A stretch of DNA of 64,000 bases from Allocoprococcus sp004560705 (lineage in GTDB: Bacteria; Bacillota; Clostridia; Lachnospirales; Lachnospiraceae), in the NCBI RefSeq assembly GCF_052065755.1, contig NZ_JBQHTK010000018.1, positions 1-64,000 of the forward strand, written 5' to 3'. Made by a program: the position numbers and the translations under genes. Below the pieces are notes generated by a model that saw nothing but the letters and a program-made list of their open reading frames with translations, searched no databases and had not been told where the DNA came from. Numbering within the stretch: position 1 is the first letter of the stretch; each line of letters starts with the position of its first letter. Positions 34,369 through 41,986 of the stretch are shown here, piece by piece.

Positions 34369-34791
34369 TTATATCGTTTTAAAATCCAATATTTTTTCTT
34401 CGTATCCCATAATTCTTGCTATTTGATTTTTTGTCATTCCTGGATTATCAAGAATTACAGAATCCGGTATTAATAATTCTGCAGCAAACGTGTTTGCTTC
34501 ATTTTCATACTTGGTTTTAACAAAATGCGTTCTCGTATCCATAAAAAGAGCATTGGAATTTTTATGCAAAAACATATGTCCAAGCTCATGAGCGCAGACA
34601 ACTTTTTGTTCATTCTCCGAGAGCTCATCATCTATATAGATAATGTTGTTCCGCTGAAAGTACTGATAAAATCCGCGCACATCTCTTAATGGATAATACA
34701 CAAGTATCACATTGAGATTCTTAACGATCTCAAGCGGATTCCGGCTGTTATATTTTCTGGCCAGTGAATTCGCTTTTTGTTTAATATTCAT
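34369..34791 (-). CDS. immA: ImmA/IrrE family metallopeptidase
   Basis: A 140-residue zinc peptidase. HELGHMFLH (HExxH) is the catalytic motif, and YENEANTFAAELLIP supplies the downstream glutamate and the family's characteristic helix. In ICEBs1 the related ImmA cleaves the repressor ImmR to trigger induction. It starts 5 bases after the end of the CI-like repressor gene on the same strand, so it likely cleaves that repressor. Length is typical. Confidence 0.9.
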   Translation of the reverse strand: MNIKQKANSLARKYNSRNPLEIVKNLNVILVYYPLRDVRGFYQYFQRNNIIYIDDELSENEQKVVCAHELGHMFLHKNSNALFMDTRTHFVKTKYENEANTFAAELLIPDSVILDNPGMTKNQIARIMGYEEKILDFKTI

Positions 34792-34795
34792 ATAA

Positions 34796-35212
34796 TCAAT
34801 CCTTTTTGTACTTTTTGGGAGTGTACTTCTCTTTGTTCTTCTTTTTGGCCATCTCCATGCCGATCTGCATAGCTGACAAAATAGAATCTATAGCTTCCTG
34901 GCTTGCTGGCTGACCATCAAACATGAGACCTTCCTGCTTAAGCAAAAGTTCCGTGTTCTGCAGGATGTTTTCTATATCTTTTTGATCTTTGGGATTCAGC
35001 TGAGGTTCTTTTTTGTCAGTTTCTTTCCCAGTTCTCAGATATTCAGCAGTTACACCAAAAAAATCTGCAATCTTCTGAATTTTTTCATCCTTTGGTTTGC
35101 TACGTCCGCTTTTCCAATCGGAGAAGGTTGATTTTGTTATTCCGGTTGCTTTTACAACGTCTGCATCTTTAACTCCCATTGCATCCCTTAACTTGCAATA
35201 AATCTCATACAT
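34796..35212 (-). CDS. CI-like XRE repressor
   Basis: A 138-residue repressor with an N-terminal helix-turn-helix (residues 10-60): VVKATGITKSTFSDWKSGRS followed by KPKDEKIQKIADFFGVTAEY. The C-terminal half is a helical dimerisation region without a LexA-like peptidase, consistent with control by the adjacent ImmA peptidase. Its recognition region GITKST-DWKSGRSKPK is nearly identical to that of the divergent Cro-like protein at 35414. AGAGGTGT lies just before the start. It represses the divergent early promoter. Confidence 0.92.
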   Translation of the reverse strand: MYEIYCKLRDAMGVKDADVVKATGITKSTFSDWKSGRSKPKDEKIQKIADFFGVTAEYLRTGKETDKKEPQLNPKDQKDIENILQNTELLLKQEGLMFDGQPASQEAIDSILSAMQIGMEMAKKKNKEKYTPKKYKKD

Positions 35213-35235
35213 ATTACACCTCTAAAAAAAGTTAT

Positions 35236-35398
35236 GAATTCCGTACAAAAATGTATTGACAAGTTCTGATATCCGCACTATAATAAAACCATAAAGTTCG
35301 GAAATCAAAACAGAATTGTGGCTCAATTCAATGTCAATGTATCTGGTAAATATATTGTAACTGATTTCCGAACTAAAATCAATAGAAAGTTCGGAAAT
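35236..35398. promoter_or_regulatory. Lysogeny switch operators (five related sites)
   Basis: Five copies of a motif near GTTCGGAAATC occur between repressor and Cro genes. Exact GTTCGGAAAT occurs at 35296-35305 and 35389-35398, and inverted ATTTCCGAAC at 35364-35373. Diverged inverted copies are GAATTCCGTAC (35236-35246) and GATATCCGCAC (35268-35278). They bracket the promoter and the Cro leader. The CI- and Cro-like proteins with nearly the same recognition helix should both bind here. Confidence 0.65.
35256..35284 (+). promoter_or_regulatory. Early rightward promoter (perfect consensus)
   Basis: TTGACA (35256-35261), a 17-base spacer and TATAAT (35279-35284) form a perfect SigA consensus. 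On the minus strand, TTGTCA at the same place is a plausible -35 for the repressor promoter, so the two promoters would overlap. One operator copy lies within the spacer. Confidence 0.85.
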
Positions 35399-35413
35399 GA
35401 GGTGATTTTTTAT

Positions 35414-35599
35414 ATGTATGAAAAATATGTCGAATTAAGAGACAAGAAGCATGTTACTGATTATCGCGTGTCCGTAGATACTGGAATTACAAAATCAACA
35501 TTTACGGATTGGAAATCAGGAAGAAGCAAGCCCAAAATGGATAAGCTATCCATTCTTGCCGACTACTTCGGAGTATCTATCGAATACTTCTTGGAATGA
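35414..35599 (+). CDS. Cro-like XRE regulator
   Basis: A 61-residue single-domain helix-turn-helix protein with GITKSTFTDWKSGRSKPKMD and ADYFGVSIEYFLE, a close paralogue of the CI-like repressor's N-terminus. ATG 35414 is chosen because GAGGTG lies 9 bases upstream. The frame extends to GTG 35318, but that region overlaps two operator copies and looks non-coding. It is the first gene of the early rightward operon. Confidence 0.85.
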   Translation: MYEKYVELRDKKHVTDYRVSVDTGITKSTFTDWKSGRSKPKMDKLSILADYFGVSIEYFLE

Positions 35600-35655
35600 T
35601 AGTAGCGAATCAGGTGTCCTATAAAAAGAACATGATAAGCGAGGTGATGAAAAAA

Positions 35656-35832
35656 ATGTGGATGATTGTAATTTGCATTGGAAGTTCTGCTTTAACTTCA
35701 ATTATATTCACGAGAGTATTAGCTACCCGCTACTTCGAAATTGTAGATGGATATGTCCAGGACATGTGTGAAGCAACAAAGCAGTTCGCTGAATGTATTA
35801 AAGATATCAACAAGCGAGGTGAACCACATTGA
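35656..35832 (+). CDS. Small membrane protein, early prophage region
   Basis: A 58-residue protein with one N-terminal membrane helix (MWMIVICIGSSALTSIIFTR) and a short acidic/basic helical tail. ATG 35656 has GAGGTG (35641-35646) 9 bases upstream; a longer frame starting at 35596 has no ribosome site. It overlaps the next gene's start. Function unknown. Confidence 0.6.
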   Translation: MWMIVICIGSSALTSIIFTRVLATRYFEIVDGYVQDMCEATKQFAECIKDINKRGEPH

Positions 35833-36038
35833 AAGAAGTATACCTTACAGCCGGAGAAGCATCGAAAGGGATTGGAATCCCGGCAAAAGTAATCATCTTC
35901 ATGGCGCAGAAAGGACTCACCAAAGCGGTGGATATTATACCGCCGAGTAAGGGCGGGCGCCAGAGGAGATATATCATTAAAACGAGGAAGTTCTGCGATG
36001 AGCTCGGGATTCCATTCATACCAGAGGGAGGTGATTAA
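35829..36038 (+). CDS. Excisionase-like small DNA-binding protein
   Basis: A 69-residue basic protein starting at TTG 35829 with GAGGTG upstream. It has a likely helix-turn-helix (TAGEASKGIGIPAKVIIFMA) followed by a charged Gly/Arg segment (GGRQRRYIIKTRKF). The layout resembles MerR-like excisionases that bend att DNA and direct excision. Other small DNA-binding roles are possible. Confidence 0.55.
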   Translation: MKEVYLTAGEASKGIGIPAKVIIFMAQKGLTKAVDIIPPSKGGRQRRYIIKTRKFCDELGIPFIPEGGD

Positions 36039-36039
36039 A

Positions 36040-36192
36040 ATGTGCAGAGATAACGAAAGACTGATGAAAGGCGTGGACCGCGAGATTGAAGTCGAAGACA
36101 AACTCGAACTGATCGGATCAATCGGAGCGTCGCTGTTTACGGTGGTATTTACATTTGGAATGTTTTTTCTTTGGCTGATGGGAGTGGGTTAA
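36040..36192 (+). CDS. Small membrane protein
   Basis: A 50-residue protein with an N-terminal charged helix and one C-terminal membrane helix (LFTVVFTFGMFFLWLMGVG). ATG 36040 has GGGAGGTG 6 bases upstream. The frame is longer upstream but without a ribosome site. Unknown function. Confidence 0.6.
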   Translation: MCRDNERLMKGVDREIEVEDKLELIGSIGASLFTVVFTFGMFFLWLMGVG

Positions 36193-36193
36193 G

Positions 36194-36421
36194 ATGGCAA
36201 TTAAAAGTATGAGAACGAAAACATTTATCAAGAAAATTGATGATGAATTAAAGCTGTTTGACGGTGTTGACCTGGGAGACGATACAACGAACAACTATTT
36301 AAAATTGGCGGTGTATTACATGGGACTCGTTGCAGACTGTTTGCAAAGCAGTGAGCGCAAAACTGTAAAAATTAAAAAGTGCCCTGGAGCGGCAACTCCG
36401 GACGGGCACACAGAAAAATAA
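36194..36421 (+). CDS. Small hypothetical prophage protein
   Basis: A 75-residue protein following the previous gene by 1 base. The N-terminus is basic, the middle acidic (FDGVDLGDDTTNNYLK) and the tail contains CPGAATPDG. The 3' end of the gene forms a strong stem-loop (GTGCCC with GGGCAC, inner GGAG/CTCC, about 36379-36409) that may limit transcription into the next genes. Family not recognised. Confidence 0.55.
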   Translation: MAIKSMRTKTFIKKIDDELKLFDGVDLGDDTTNNYLKLAVYYMGLVADCLQSSERKTVKIKKCPGAATPDGHTEK

Positions 36422-36457
36422 CCAAATTAATTGTAAAACGGAATGGAGAAAAAAGCA

Positions 36458-36733
36458 ATGGCAAACGTGAAGATTGAACCAGAAAAAAGAGAATTGTTTC
36501 ATCAGATATTGGATTTGGTTCTTGATATTAACGAATCGGATTCAAAGGATACGGCGTTCATGTATTTCGGTGGACATGTTGATGTTATTAGCGTAGATGT
36601 ATGTACCAACGGATGGGATAGCAAATACGATCCGGATGTAAGAAGTAATTTTTATATCGAAAGCAATATATCAAAATATAAAGAAACAGTACAGAAACTC
36701 TCAGAAGTAAAGGAGAATATGCATGTATTATAA
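36458..36733 (+). CDS. Hypothetical phage protein
   Basis: A 91-residue acidic soluble protein (MANVKIEPEKRELFHQILD, YFGGHVDVISVDVCTNGW). ATG 36458 is preferred over ATG 36443, since the GGAG (36445-36448) lies at the right distance to the former. Its end overlaps a short Cys-rich gene in another frame. Family not recognised. Confidence 0.55.
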   Translation: MANVKIEPEKRELFHQILDLVLDINESDSKDTAFMYFGGHVDVISVDVCTNGWDSKYDPDVRSNFYIESNISKYKETVQKLSEVKENMHVL

Positions 36734-36830
36734 CGAATGTCCATTCTGTGGATGCAATCTGGATCCGGGAGAAGCATGCGATTGCCAGAAGGAAAAAGAT
36801 GAATGTGAGGAGGTAACCAATGAATCTTAA
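36723..36830 (+). CDS. 35-residue zinc-ribbon-like peptide
   Basis: A very short gene with ATG 36723 seven bases after AGGAG. The product is rich in Cys: NECPFCGCNLDPGEACDCQ, two CxxC-like pairs typical of a zinc ribbon, then an acidic tail. It overlaps the previous gene's end and the YqaJ gene's start. Such mini zinc-ribbon proteins are common next to YqaJ genes in Firmicutes phages. The ribosome site and tight packing support a real gene. Confidence 0.6.
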   Translation: MYYNECPFCGCNLDPGEACDCQKEKDECEEVTNES

Positions 36831-37758
36831 GAAATTAGTATCAACAGTTGGTATGAGTCATGAAGAATGGCTTGCACATAGAAAGAATGGAATCGGAGGC
36901 TCTGATGCTGGCGCAATTTGTGGATTGAATCCTTACAAATCTGCAGTTGCCGTCTATCTCGATAAGACATCAGCCGTTACGGAAGCAGAAGATAATGAAC
37001 ATATGCGTCAAGGCCGTGATTTGGAACAGTATGTAGCACAGCGCTTCATGGAAGATACAGGGAAAAAGGTAAGAAAAGCAAATGCAATTTTCGTACATCC
37101 GGAACACGATTTCATGTTCGCGAATGTGGACCGGTTAATTGTTGGAGAAGATGCGGGACTGGAATGCAAGACCGCATCTGCTTATGCAGCAGATAAGTGG
37201 AAGGACGGTAAGATCCCTGCCGAATATGAATTGCAGTGCCATCATTATATGGCTGTGACCGGAGCGAGTGCATGGTATATAGCATGTGTCATTTTAGGGC
37301 AGCAATTCGTGTGGCAGAAAATTGAGAGAGACGAAGAAACCATTCAGATGCTTATTGAACTGGAATCGGATTTCTGGAACAACAATGTTTTAGTGGAAAA
37401 TATGCCAAGTCCTGATGGAAGTGAAGATGCAGATAAAGTGATTAAGGAAAAATATGCGTTCTGTGTTCAGAATAAATGCATCGATCTGTTTGGATTTGAC
37501 GATAAGCTGAATCGGAGAAAAGAGATCATTGAGTTAGAAGAAAAGCTCAAGAAAGAAAAGAACCAGATTGAACAGGAAATCAAGATTTTTATGGATGATG
37601 CAGAAAAAGCAGAAAGTAAAGAGTATTCGGTGAATTGGAAAACTGTAAACAGGAATGGTGTTGACAGTGAGAAGCTTAAAAAAGAATATCCGGATATCTA
37701 TAAGAAATGTATGAAAACATCATCAAGCAGACGGTTTACTGTAAAAGAAATCGCATAA
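36820..37758 (+). CDS. YqaJ-like viral exonuclease (lambda-exonuclease family)
   Basis: A 312-residue recombination nuclease. N-terminal HEEWLAHRKNGIGGSDAGAI is the family signature. The PD-(D/E)xK core is seen in MFANVDRLIVG (Asp) and GLECKTASAY (Glu-x-Lys). It resects double-strand ends for annealing by the adjacent RecT. The C-terminal 80 residues form a Lys/Glu-rich helix region. It starts inside the preceding small gene with a ribosome site GAGGAGG. Confidence 0.9.
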   Translation: MNLKKLVSTVGMSHEEWLAHRKNGIGGSDAGAICGLNPYKSAVAVYLDKTSAVTEAEDNEHMRQGRDLEQYVAQRFMEDTGKKVRKANAIFVHPEHDFMFANVDRLIVGEDAGLECKTASAYAADKWKDGKIPAEYELQCHHYMAVTGASAWYIACVILGQQFVWQKIERDEETIQMLIELESDFWNNNVLVENMPSPDGSEDADKVIKEKYAFCVQNKCIDLFGFDDKLNRRKEIIELEEKLKKEKNQIEQEIKIFMDDAEKAESKEYSVNWKTVNRNGVDSEKLKKEYPDIYKKCMKTSSSRRFTVKEIA

Positions 37759-37773
37759 GAAAGGGAGAAGAAT

Positions 37774-38589
37774 ATGGCAGTAAAAGAACAGCTTGCGGAA
37801 CGTACCGCAAATGAGGGAAAGGTAAAACTGACAAAGAACATGAGCATTTCGGATATGATCAAGGCGATGCAGCCGGAAATCAAAAAAGCATTACCGGATG
37901 TGATTACACCAGAGCGTTTCACGAGAATGGCTTTGTCGGCATTAAACACAACCCCAAAGCTTCAGGAATGCAGTCAGATGTCATTCCTTGGCGCTCTTAT
38001 GAACGCAGCGCAGTTGGGATTAGAGCCCAACACTCCGCTTGGACAGGCTTATCTTATTCCATATAAAAATAAAGGAAAACTTGAATGCCAGTTCCAGGTT
38101 GGATACAAAGGACTTTTGGATTTGGCATATCGTAATCCGCAGATCCAGACCATTCAGGCACAGTGCGTATACGAGAACGATGAGTTTGAATATGAATTGG
38201 GACTGGAACCGAAGCTGGTTCATAAACCGGCAATCGGAGATAGAGGAGCACTGGTATTGGTATATGCGCTTTGGAAATCCAATAATGGCGGATTTGGATT
38301 TGAGGTAATGAGCAAAACAGACATTGATGCTCATGCACGGAAATTCAGTCAGAGCTTTGGCAGCAGTTTTTCCCCGTGGAAGACAAATTATGAGGAAATG
38401 GCGAAGAAGACGGTAATTAAAAGATGTCTGAAATATGCACCAGTGAAATCAGATTTCGTAAGAGCAATGACGAATGATGAGACTATCAAATCAGATATCT
38501 CTGTTGATATGAGCGAAGTGCTGGATGAGCAGGAACCAATCGTCGATGCGGAATATGAGGAGATTTCAGAACCTCAGAAAGCAAATTAA
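37774..38589 (+). CDS. recT: RecT family single-strand annealing protein
   Basis: A 271-residue phage recombinase. Family signatures are RMALSALNTTPKLQECSQMS, GALMNAAQLGLEPNTPLGQA, YLIPYKNKGKLECQFQVGYK and GLLDLAYRN. It works with the upstream YqaJ exonuclease in phage recombination and repair. It has its own ribosome site (GGGAGAAG) 15 bases after the exonuclease gene. Confidence 0.95.
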   Translation: MAVKEQLAERTANEGKVKLTKNMSISDMIKAMQPEIKKALPDVITPERFTRMALSALNTTPKLQECSQMSFLGALMNAAQLGLEPNTPLGQAYLIPYKNKGKLECQFQVGYKGLLDLAYRNPQIQTIQAQCVYENDEFEYELGLEPKLVHKPAIGDRGALVLVYALWKSNNGGFGFEVMSKTDIDAHARKFSQSFGSSFSPWKTNYEEMAKKTVIKRCLKYAPVKSDFVRAMTNDETIKSDISVDMSEVLDEQEPIVDAEYEEISEPQKAN

Positions 38590-38646
38590 TTTAAGTATCT
38601 CCTTTGATTAGCATATCACACATGTAACTGTTAACGATGATCTTGA

Positions 38647-38672
38647 CCATGTCGGTGAAAACACCGGCATGG
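38647..38672 (+). other. Hairpin just upstream of the rusA ribosome site
   Basis: CCATG-T-CGGTG pairs with CACCG-G-CATGG around AAAA, ending 3-4 bases before the GAAAGGAG ribosome site. It could act as a weak attenuator or influence translation of rusA. Confidence 0.45.
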
Positions 38673-38686
38673 TAGAAAGGAGAAAT

Positions 38687-39118
38687 ATGGATACAGTGAC
38701 GTTTCACGTTCCGGGAAAGCCACAAGGGAAAGCCAGGTCAAAGACATTCCACAATAATGGTGTGACAAGGACCGTTACTCCGGATAGGACTGTCTTGTAT
38801 GAGAATTTGATCAAAGACCGATTCCTGTATGCTGCAGGCGGATTTTATTTGGAGAGAGGAAAACCGGTATCACTTAGGATCGTAGCAAGGTTCCTTCCGC
38901 CAAATAGCGCTTCCAAGAAGCGTAAGGCAGATATGCTGGAAGGACGAGAGCTCCCTTTAAAGAAACCGGATATGGATAATATTGTTAAGGTGGTTGCAGA
39001 TGCATTAAATGGCGTTGCATACCACGATGATACGCAGATTGTATTTGTATCTGCGAAGAAGTGCTATTCAGCTGTTGAAGGGTTGGATGTCACGGTAGAA
39101 GAATATCGGGAAAGGTAG
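38687..39118 (+). CDS. rusA: RusA-like Holliday junction resolvase
   Basis: A 143-residue endonuclease cutting Holliday junctions. The RusA signatures are PGKPQGKARSKTF near the N-terminus, KKPDMDNIVKVVADALNG with the catalytic aspartates, and YHDDTQIVFVSAKK. ATG 38687 is chosen for its AAGGAG; an in-frame ATG at 38669 lies inside the hairpin and lacks a ribosome site. It follows YqaJ and RecT, completing a recombination module. Confidence 0.92.
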   Translation: MDTVTFHVPGKPQGKARSKTFHNNGVTRTVTPDRTVLYENLIKDRFLYAAGGFYLERGKPVSLRIVARFLPPNSASKKRKADMLEGRELPLKKPDMDNIVKVVADALNGVAYHDDTQIVFVSAKKCYSAVEGLDVTVEEYRER

Positions 39119-39126
39119 GTGTTATT

Positions 39127-39984
39127 ATGGGGCGCGGTGCTCCTAATAAACCAGGACTTACATACTTTCCGAAGATGCTTGATTTTTACGAAGATGATAA
39201 AATCTTCGATTTACTGGACCGATATGGTCCTTTGGGTGTGACGATTTATGATTGCATACTCTGTATTGTGTACAAAAATGGTTACTATGCCGAGATCCCC
39301 TTGGATAAGCTATCGAAAATGATCATTAAGATGATCGGGAACAAGTGGGTGAAGAATCAAAAGGTTGTCGTGCAAGTGGTGCACTTCTGCTCTGAGATAG
39401 GCCTCTTAGATGATGGCCTCATGAAAGAAAACATCATCACCTCTGTTGGAATTCAGCGGCGTTATTACGATATAGCAGTAAAGCGCATGAAAAGACAGCT
39501 CTATAGTGACAAGTATTGGCTCCTCAAAAACGAAAAAGAGGAAGAGCCTTTATTCAATGCACCTAAAAATCGTATTTCTTCGGAAGAAAATGGAATTAAT
39601 TCGGAAGAAAATAAAATTACTTCCGAAGAAATGCCTATAGAAATAAAAGAAAATAAAAAGAAAGTATATATAGGTGCCTTCGGCGACCATTCTCTTGAAT
39701 CTGCATTTCAGAAGTATCTTAATGTGCGCAGACAACACTGGGGAGAGATACCTGACGAACAGGTGCTGGCGATGAGAGAGGAACTGATCTCAATGTCATC
39801 TGATGTTTCGGAACAGATTGCAATCTTGCAAAAGGCAACTTCCGGTGGCTGGAAGAATCTGTATCCAGTGAATGGAAAATGGAAGACCGGAATAAAAGAG
39901 AAGCCTAAGAAAGAGAGCAAATTCCGTGACATGGAAGAACATGATTATGATATGGACAGCCTTACGAGGGACCTTTTGAGGTAG
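39127..39984 (+). CDS. Phage replisome organiser (DUF4373/Lin1244-type N-terminal domain)
   Basis: A 285-residue protein. The N-terminal 120 residues (YFPKMLDFYEDDKIFDLLDR, GPLGVTIYDCILCIVYKNGY) form the winged-helix domain of phage replication initiators of the DUF4373/Lin1753 kind. A charged linker with repeated NSEE/SEEN motifs follows. The C-terminal part (SAFQKYLNVRRQHW) resembles DnaD-like tails. It probably binds the phage origin and recruits the host helicase. No dedicated helicase loader was seen next to it. Confidence 0.8.
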   Translation: MGRGAPNKPGLTYFPKMLDFYEDDKIFDLLDRYGPLGVTIYDCILCIVYKNGYYAEIPLDKLSKMIIKMIGNKWVKNQKVVVQVVHFCSEIGLLDDGLMKENIITSVGIQRRYYDIAVKRMKRQLYSDKYWLLKNEKEEEPLFNAPKNRISSEENGINSEENKITSEEMPIEIKENKKKVYIGAFGDHSLESAFQKYLNVRRQHWGEIPDEQVLAMREELISMSSDVSEQIAILQKATSGGWKNLYPVNGKWKTGIKEKPKKESKFRDMEEHDYDMDSLTRDLLR

Positions 39985-39992
39985 GAGGATAC

Positions 39993-40076
39993 ATGAAAAA
40001 CACATTCAAATGCAATTCCAGAAAACGGATTTCCTTTTCTGGAACAAAGCGAAAGCGCAAGGTGAAGAAAAGATGA
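39993..40076 (+). CDS. 27-residue basic peptide, coupled to the next gene
   Basis: ATG 39993 lies 4 bases after AGGAGG. The peptide (RKRISFSGTKRKRKVKKR at its C-terminus) is very basic. Its stop TGA overlaps the next start codon as ATGA, a typical coupling arrangement. It may be a leader peptide or a tiny DNA/RNA-binding protein. Confidence 0.5.
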   Translation: MKNTFKCNSRKRISFSGTKRKRKVKKR

Positions 40077-40597
40077 GTAAACCCAGTAAAGAATTTGAAT
40101 ACCGGATGCAGGGTATGATATATGCTCTTAACATTGCAAAAAAAGATGGCGTAGATGGTCTGGAAGCAGACATCCGTAAAAGAGGATTTACCCGTGCACC
40201 GCTTAAGTTCTCCCAGAAAGAGATTGATGAGTTTATCGAATTTATGTCTAAGAACTTGTATGTGACGTCACAGACGGTTTGGTTCATGGCGCTTAATACA
40301 ACGTTCGGATTCGGGAAGAAGCGTCTGAACAGACTGAAAGAATCATTTGATAAGCTGACGCGAGAAGTGATGGATTTTGATTATCTCGGAAATCACTACG
40401 CAACACTGGAAGATTACGCCGTGTATCTGAACGACCGATACGGTATGGGTATTGATGTAGAGCGCACATCAATGTGCCAGGAATCATCGACAGCCGATAA
40501 GACGCAAAAGAAAATGGCGAATGTAGATGAGTTGATCAGAGCGCTGAAAGAGAATGGATTTGGCAGTGCTGCAGAATTTATAGAGAAAAAGATTTAA
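40073..40597 (+). CDS. Hypothetical early phage protein
   Basis: A 174-residue soluble, helical, charged protein (EFEYRMQGMIYALNIAKKDG, FMSKNLYVTSQTVWFMALNT). ATG 40073 is chosen because GGTGAAG lies upstream and the previous peptide's stop overlaps it. No catalytic motif or known domain recognised. It lies between the replication and PAPS-reductase-like genes. Confidence 0.65.
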   Translation: MSKPSKEFEYRMQGMIYALNIAKKDGVDGLEADIRKRGFTRAPLKFSQKEIDEFIEFMSKNLYVTSQTVWFMALNTTFGFGKKRLNRLKESFDKLTREVMDFDYLGNHYATLEDYAVYLNDRYGMGIDVERTSMCQESSTADKTQKKMANVDELIRALKENGFGSAAEFIEKKI

Positions 40598-40652
40598 GAA
40601 AGGAGACCGGAACTCTGGCCAGAGTGAAGATGCATCGGTTCCTTGAAGAAAA

Positions 40653-41912
40653 ATGGAAGAAGTGTTTGATTTTTTAAATGGCGAAGAAATGGAAGATATT
40701 CCAACGCCTGATGAAGAATTCGTGGAATGGAAAAAGAAGAAAAGTGAAGCAAGGGCAAGAATGGTTGCCATGCAGAAACAGCCATACGAAGTTAAGAAAA
40801 GAAGATCAGAACTCAGAGCGTACGAATTTGTAGAGCAGATGGATGAGAGGGGCCTGAATGCACATGTAAGTGTTGGAGGACTTGACAGCATTACATTGTG
40901 CGTGTTTCTGAAATACATAGGGATTGACGTTCCTGCAATATCTGTCTCAGCACTGGAAGATAAGAGTATTCAGAAGGTGCATAAGGCGCTTGGAGTGACG
41001 ATTTTAAAACCCTATAAGACAAAGGTGCAAGTACTTAATGAGTGCGGATTTCCGGTTATTTCAAAGCGGATAGCCGGTAAGATTGCACTGCTTCAGAATC
41101 CGAGCGAGAAAAATAAGACTGTACGTCATGCGATAATCACTGGAGAATGTGGAGAGCTTGGACATTACGCAAAGAATAGCAGAATGAAATTACCGCAGAA
41201 GTGGCTCAAATTATTCGGAGGATATGAGAACGAAAATGAAGGTGTACATTACCAGAAACCAAATTTTAAGGTAAGCAATGACTGCTGTTACTGGCTGAAA
41301 GAAAAGCCGTGTGATGATTGGGCGAAAGATCATGAGAGCTTTCCGTTCCTAGGTATGATGGCCAGCGAAGGCGGTCAGAGAGAAGAAGCGCTCACAGACC
41401 ACGGATGCAACTACTACGGCAAAACAGTCATGAGATCCGCACCATTCGCTCCATACATGCGGAATGACATATTAAAGCTGGCTATGGAAATGGACAAGTG
41501 GTATCACGAACACGTTGGCGTGTTTGCAAAGTTGTATTACGATCAGGATTACAGCCGCGATGCAGACGGCAATTTGATTCCTTATGAACCGGTAGAGTCT
41601 ATTATTCCTAAGATATATGGTGAAATCGTTAAGGATGAAAATGGGAACTTAAGAACCACCGGAGCGCAGAGAACCGGTTGTAGCATGTGCGGGTTTGGAA
41701 TTCATATGGAAGAACGTACGCATAGATTTGATAAGCTCCGTGAACGAAACCCGAAAGAATGGGAATTTTACATGTATAAGTGCTGCACGGATCCAGAAAC
41801 TGGCGAGAAATTCGGATGGGGAAGAGTGCTTGACTATATTGGTGTGGAATGGGAAGATGTTCCGCCGGTGCAGATGAGCTTCAGTGATTTCCCGGAGGTG
41901 ATGCCAGAATGA
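40653..41912 (+). CDS. PAPS-reductase-like (PP-loop) phage protein
   Basis: A 419-residue protein of the phosphoadenosine phosphosulfate reductase/PP-loop superfamily. The adenylate-binding P-loop is HVSVGGLDSITLCVFL (SxGGxDS). Further conserved parts are VSALEDKSIQKVH and FLGMMASEGGQREEAL. A C-terminal Cys cluster (TGCSMCGFGIHMEER and YKCC) is likely a metal site. Such proteins are common in Firmicutes phages, where they probably act on nucleotides or tRNA rather than on sulfate; the substrate is unknown. The ribosome site is weak (GAAGA), and a leader dyad ACTCTGGCCAGAGT (40612-40625) lies just upstream. Confidence 0.85.
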   Translation: MEEVFDFLNGEEMEDIPTPDEEFVEWKKKKSEARARMVAMQKQPYEVKKRRSELRAYEFVEQMDERGLNAHVSVGGLDSITLCVFLKYIGIDVPAISVSALEDKSIQKVHKALGVTILKPYKTKVQVLNECGFPVISKRIAGKIALLQNPSEKNKTVRHAIITGECGELGHYAKNSRMKLPQKWLKLFGGYENENEGVHYQKPNFKVSNDCCYWLKEKPCDDWAKDHESFPFLGMMASEGGQREEALTDHGCNYYGKTVMRSAPFAPYMRNDILKLAMEMDKWYHEHVGVFAKLYYDQDYSRDADGNLIPYEPVESIIPKIYGEIVKDENGNLRTTGAQRTGCSMCGFGIHMEERTHRFDKLRERNPKEWEFYMYKCCTDPETGEKFGWGRVLDYIGVEWEDVPPVQMSFSDFPEVMPE

Positions 41913-41965
41913 GAAATTTGATTATAGATGCCTTTGCCGGCGGTGGTGGAGCATTTGAAGAACTT
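41909..41965 (+). pseudogene. Remnant start of a DNA cytosine methyltransferase gene
   Basis: ATG 41909, with a good ribosome site (GGAGGTG), opens MRNLIIDAFAGGGGAFEEL. The stretch IIDAFAGGGGA is motif I (SAM-binding, FxGxG) at the N-terminus of phage C5-cytosine methylases. After about 16 codons the similarity stops and the frame continues into an unrelated gene with its own start at 41987. This looks like a deletion that left the methylase start joined to its former downstream neighbour. Confidence 0.55.
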
Positions 41966-41986
41966 ACAGAAGGGAGAGAAAAAGTA

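Noticed and set aside
35318..35413. Longer Cro-like protein starting at GTG 35318
   Set aside because: The added region overlaps two operator copies, and the good ribosome site belongs to ATG 35414.
40624..40677. Leader peptide before the PAPS-reductase-like gene (GTG 40624)
   Set aside because: About 17 codons in another frame with only a distant ribosome site; too weak to call.
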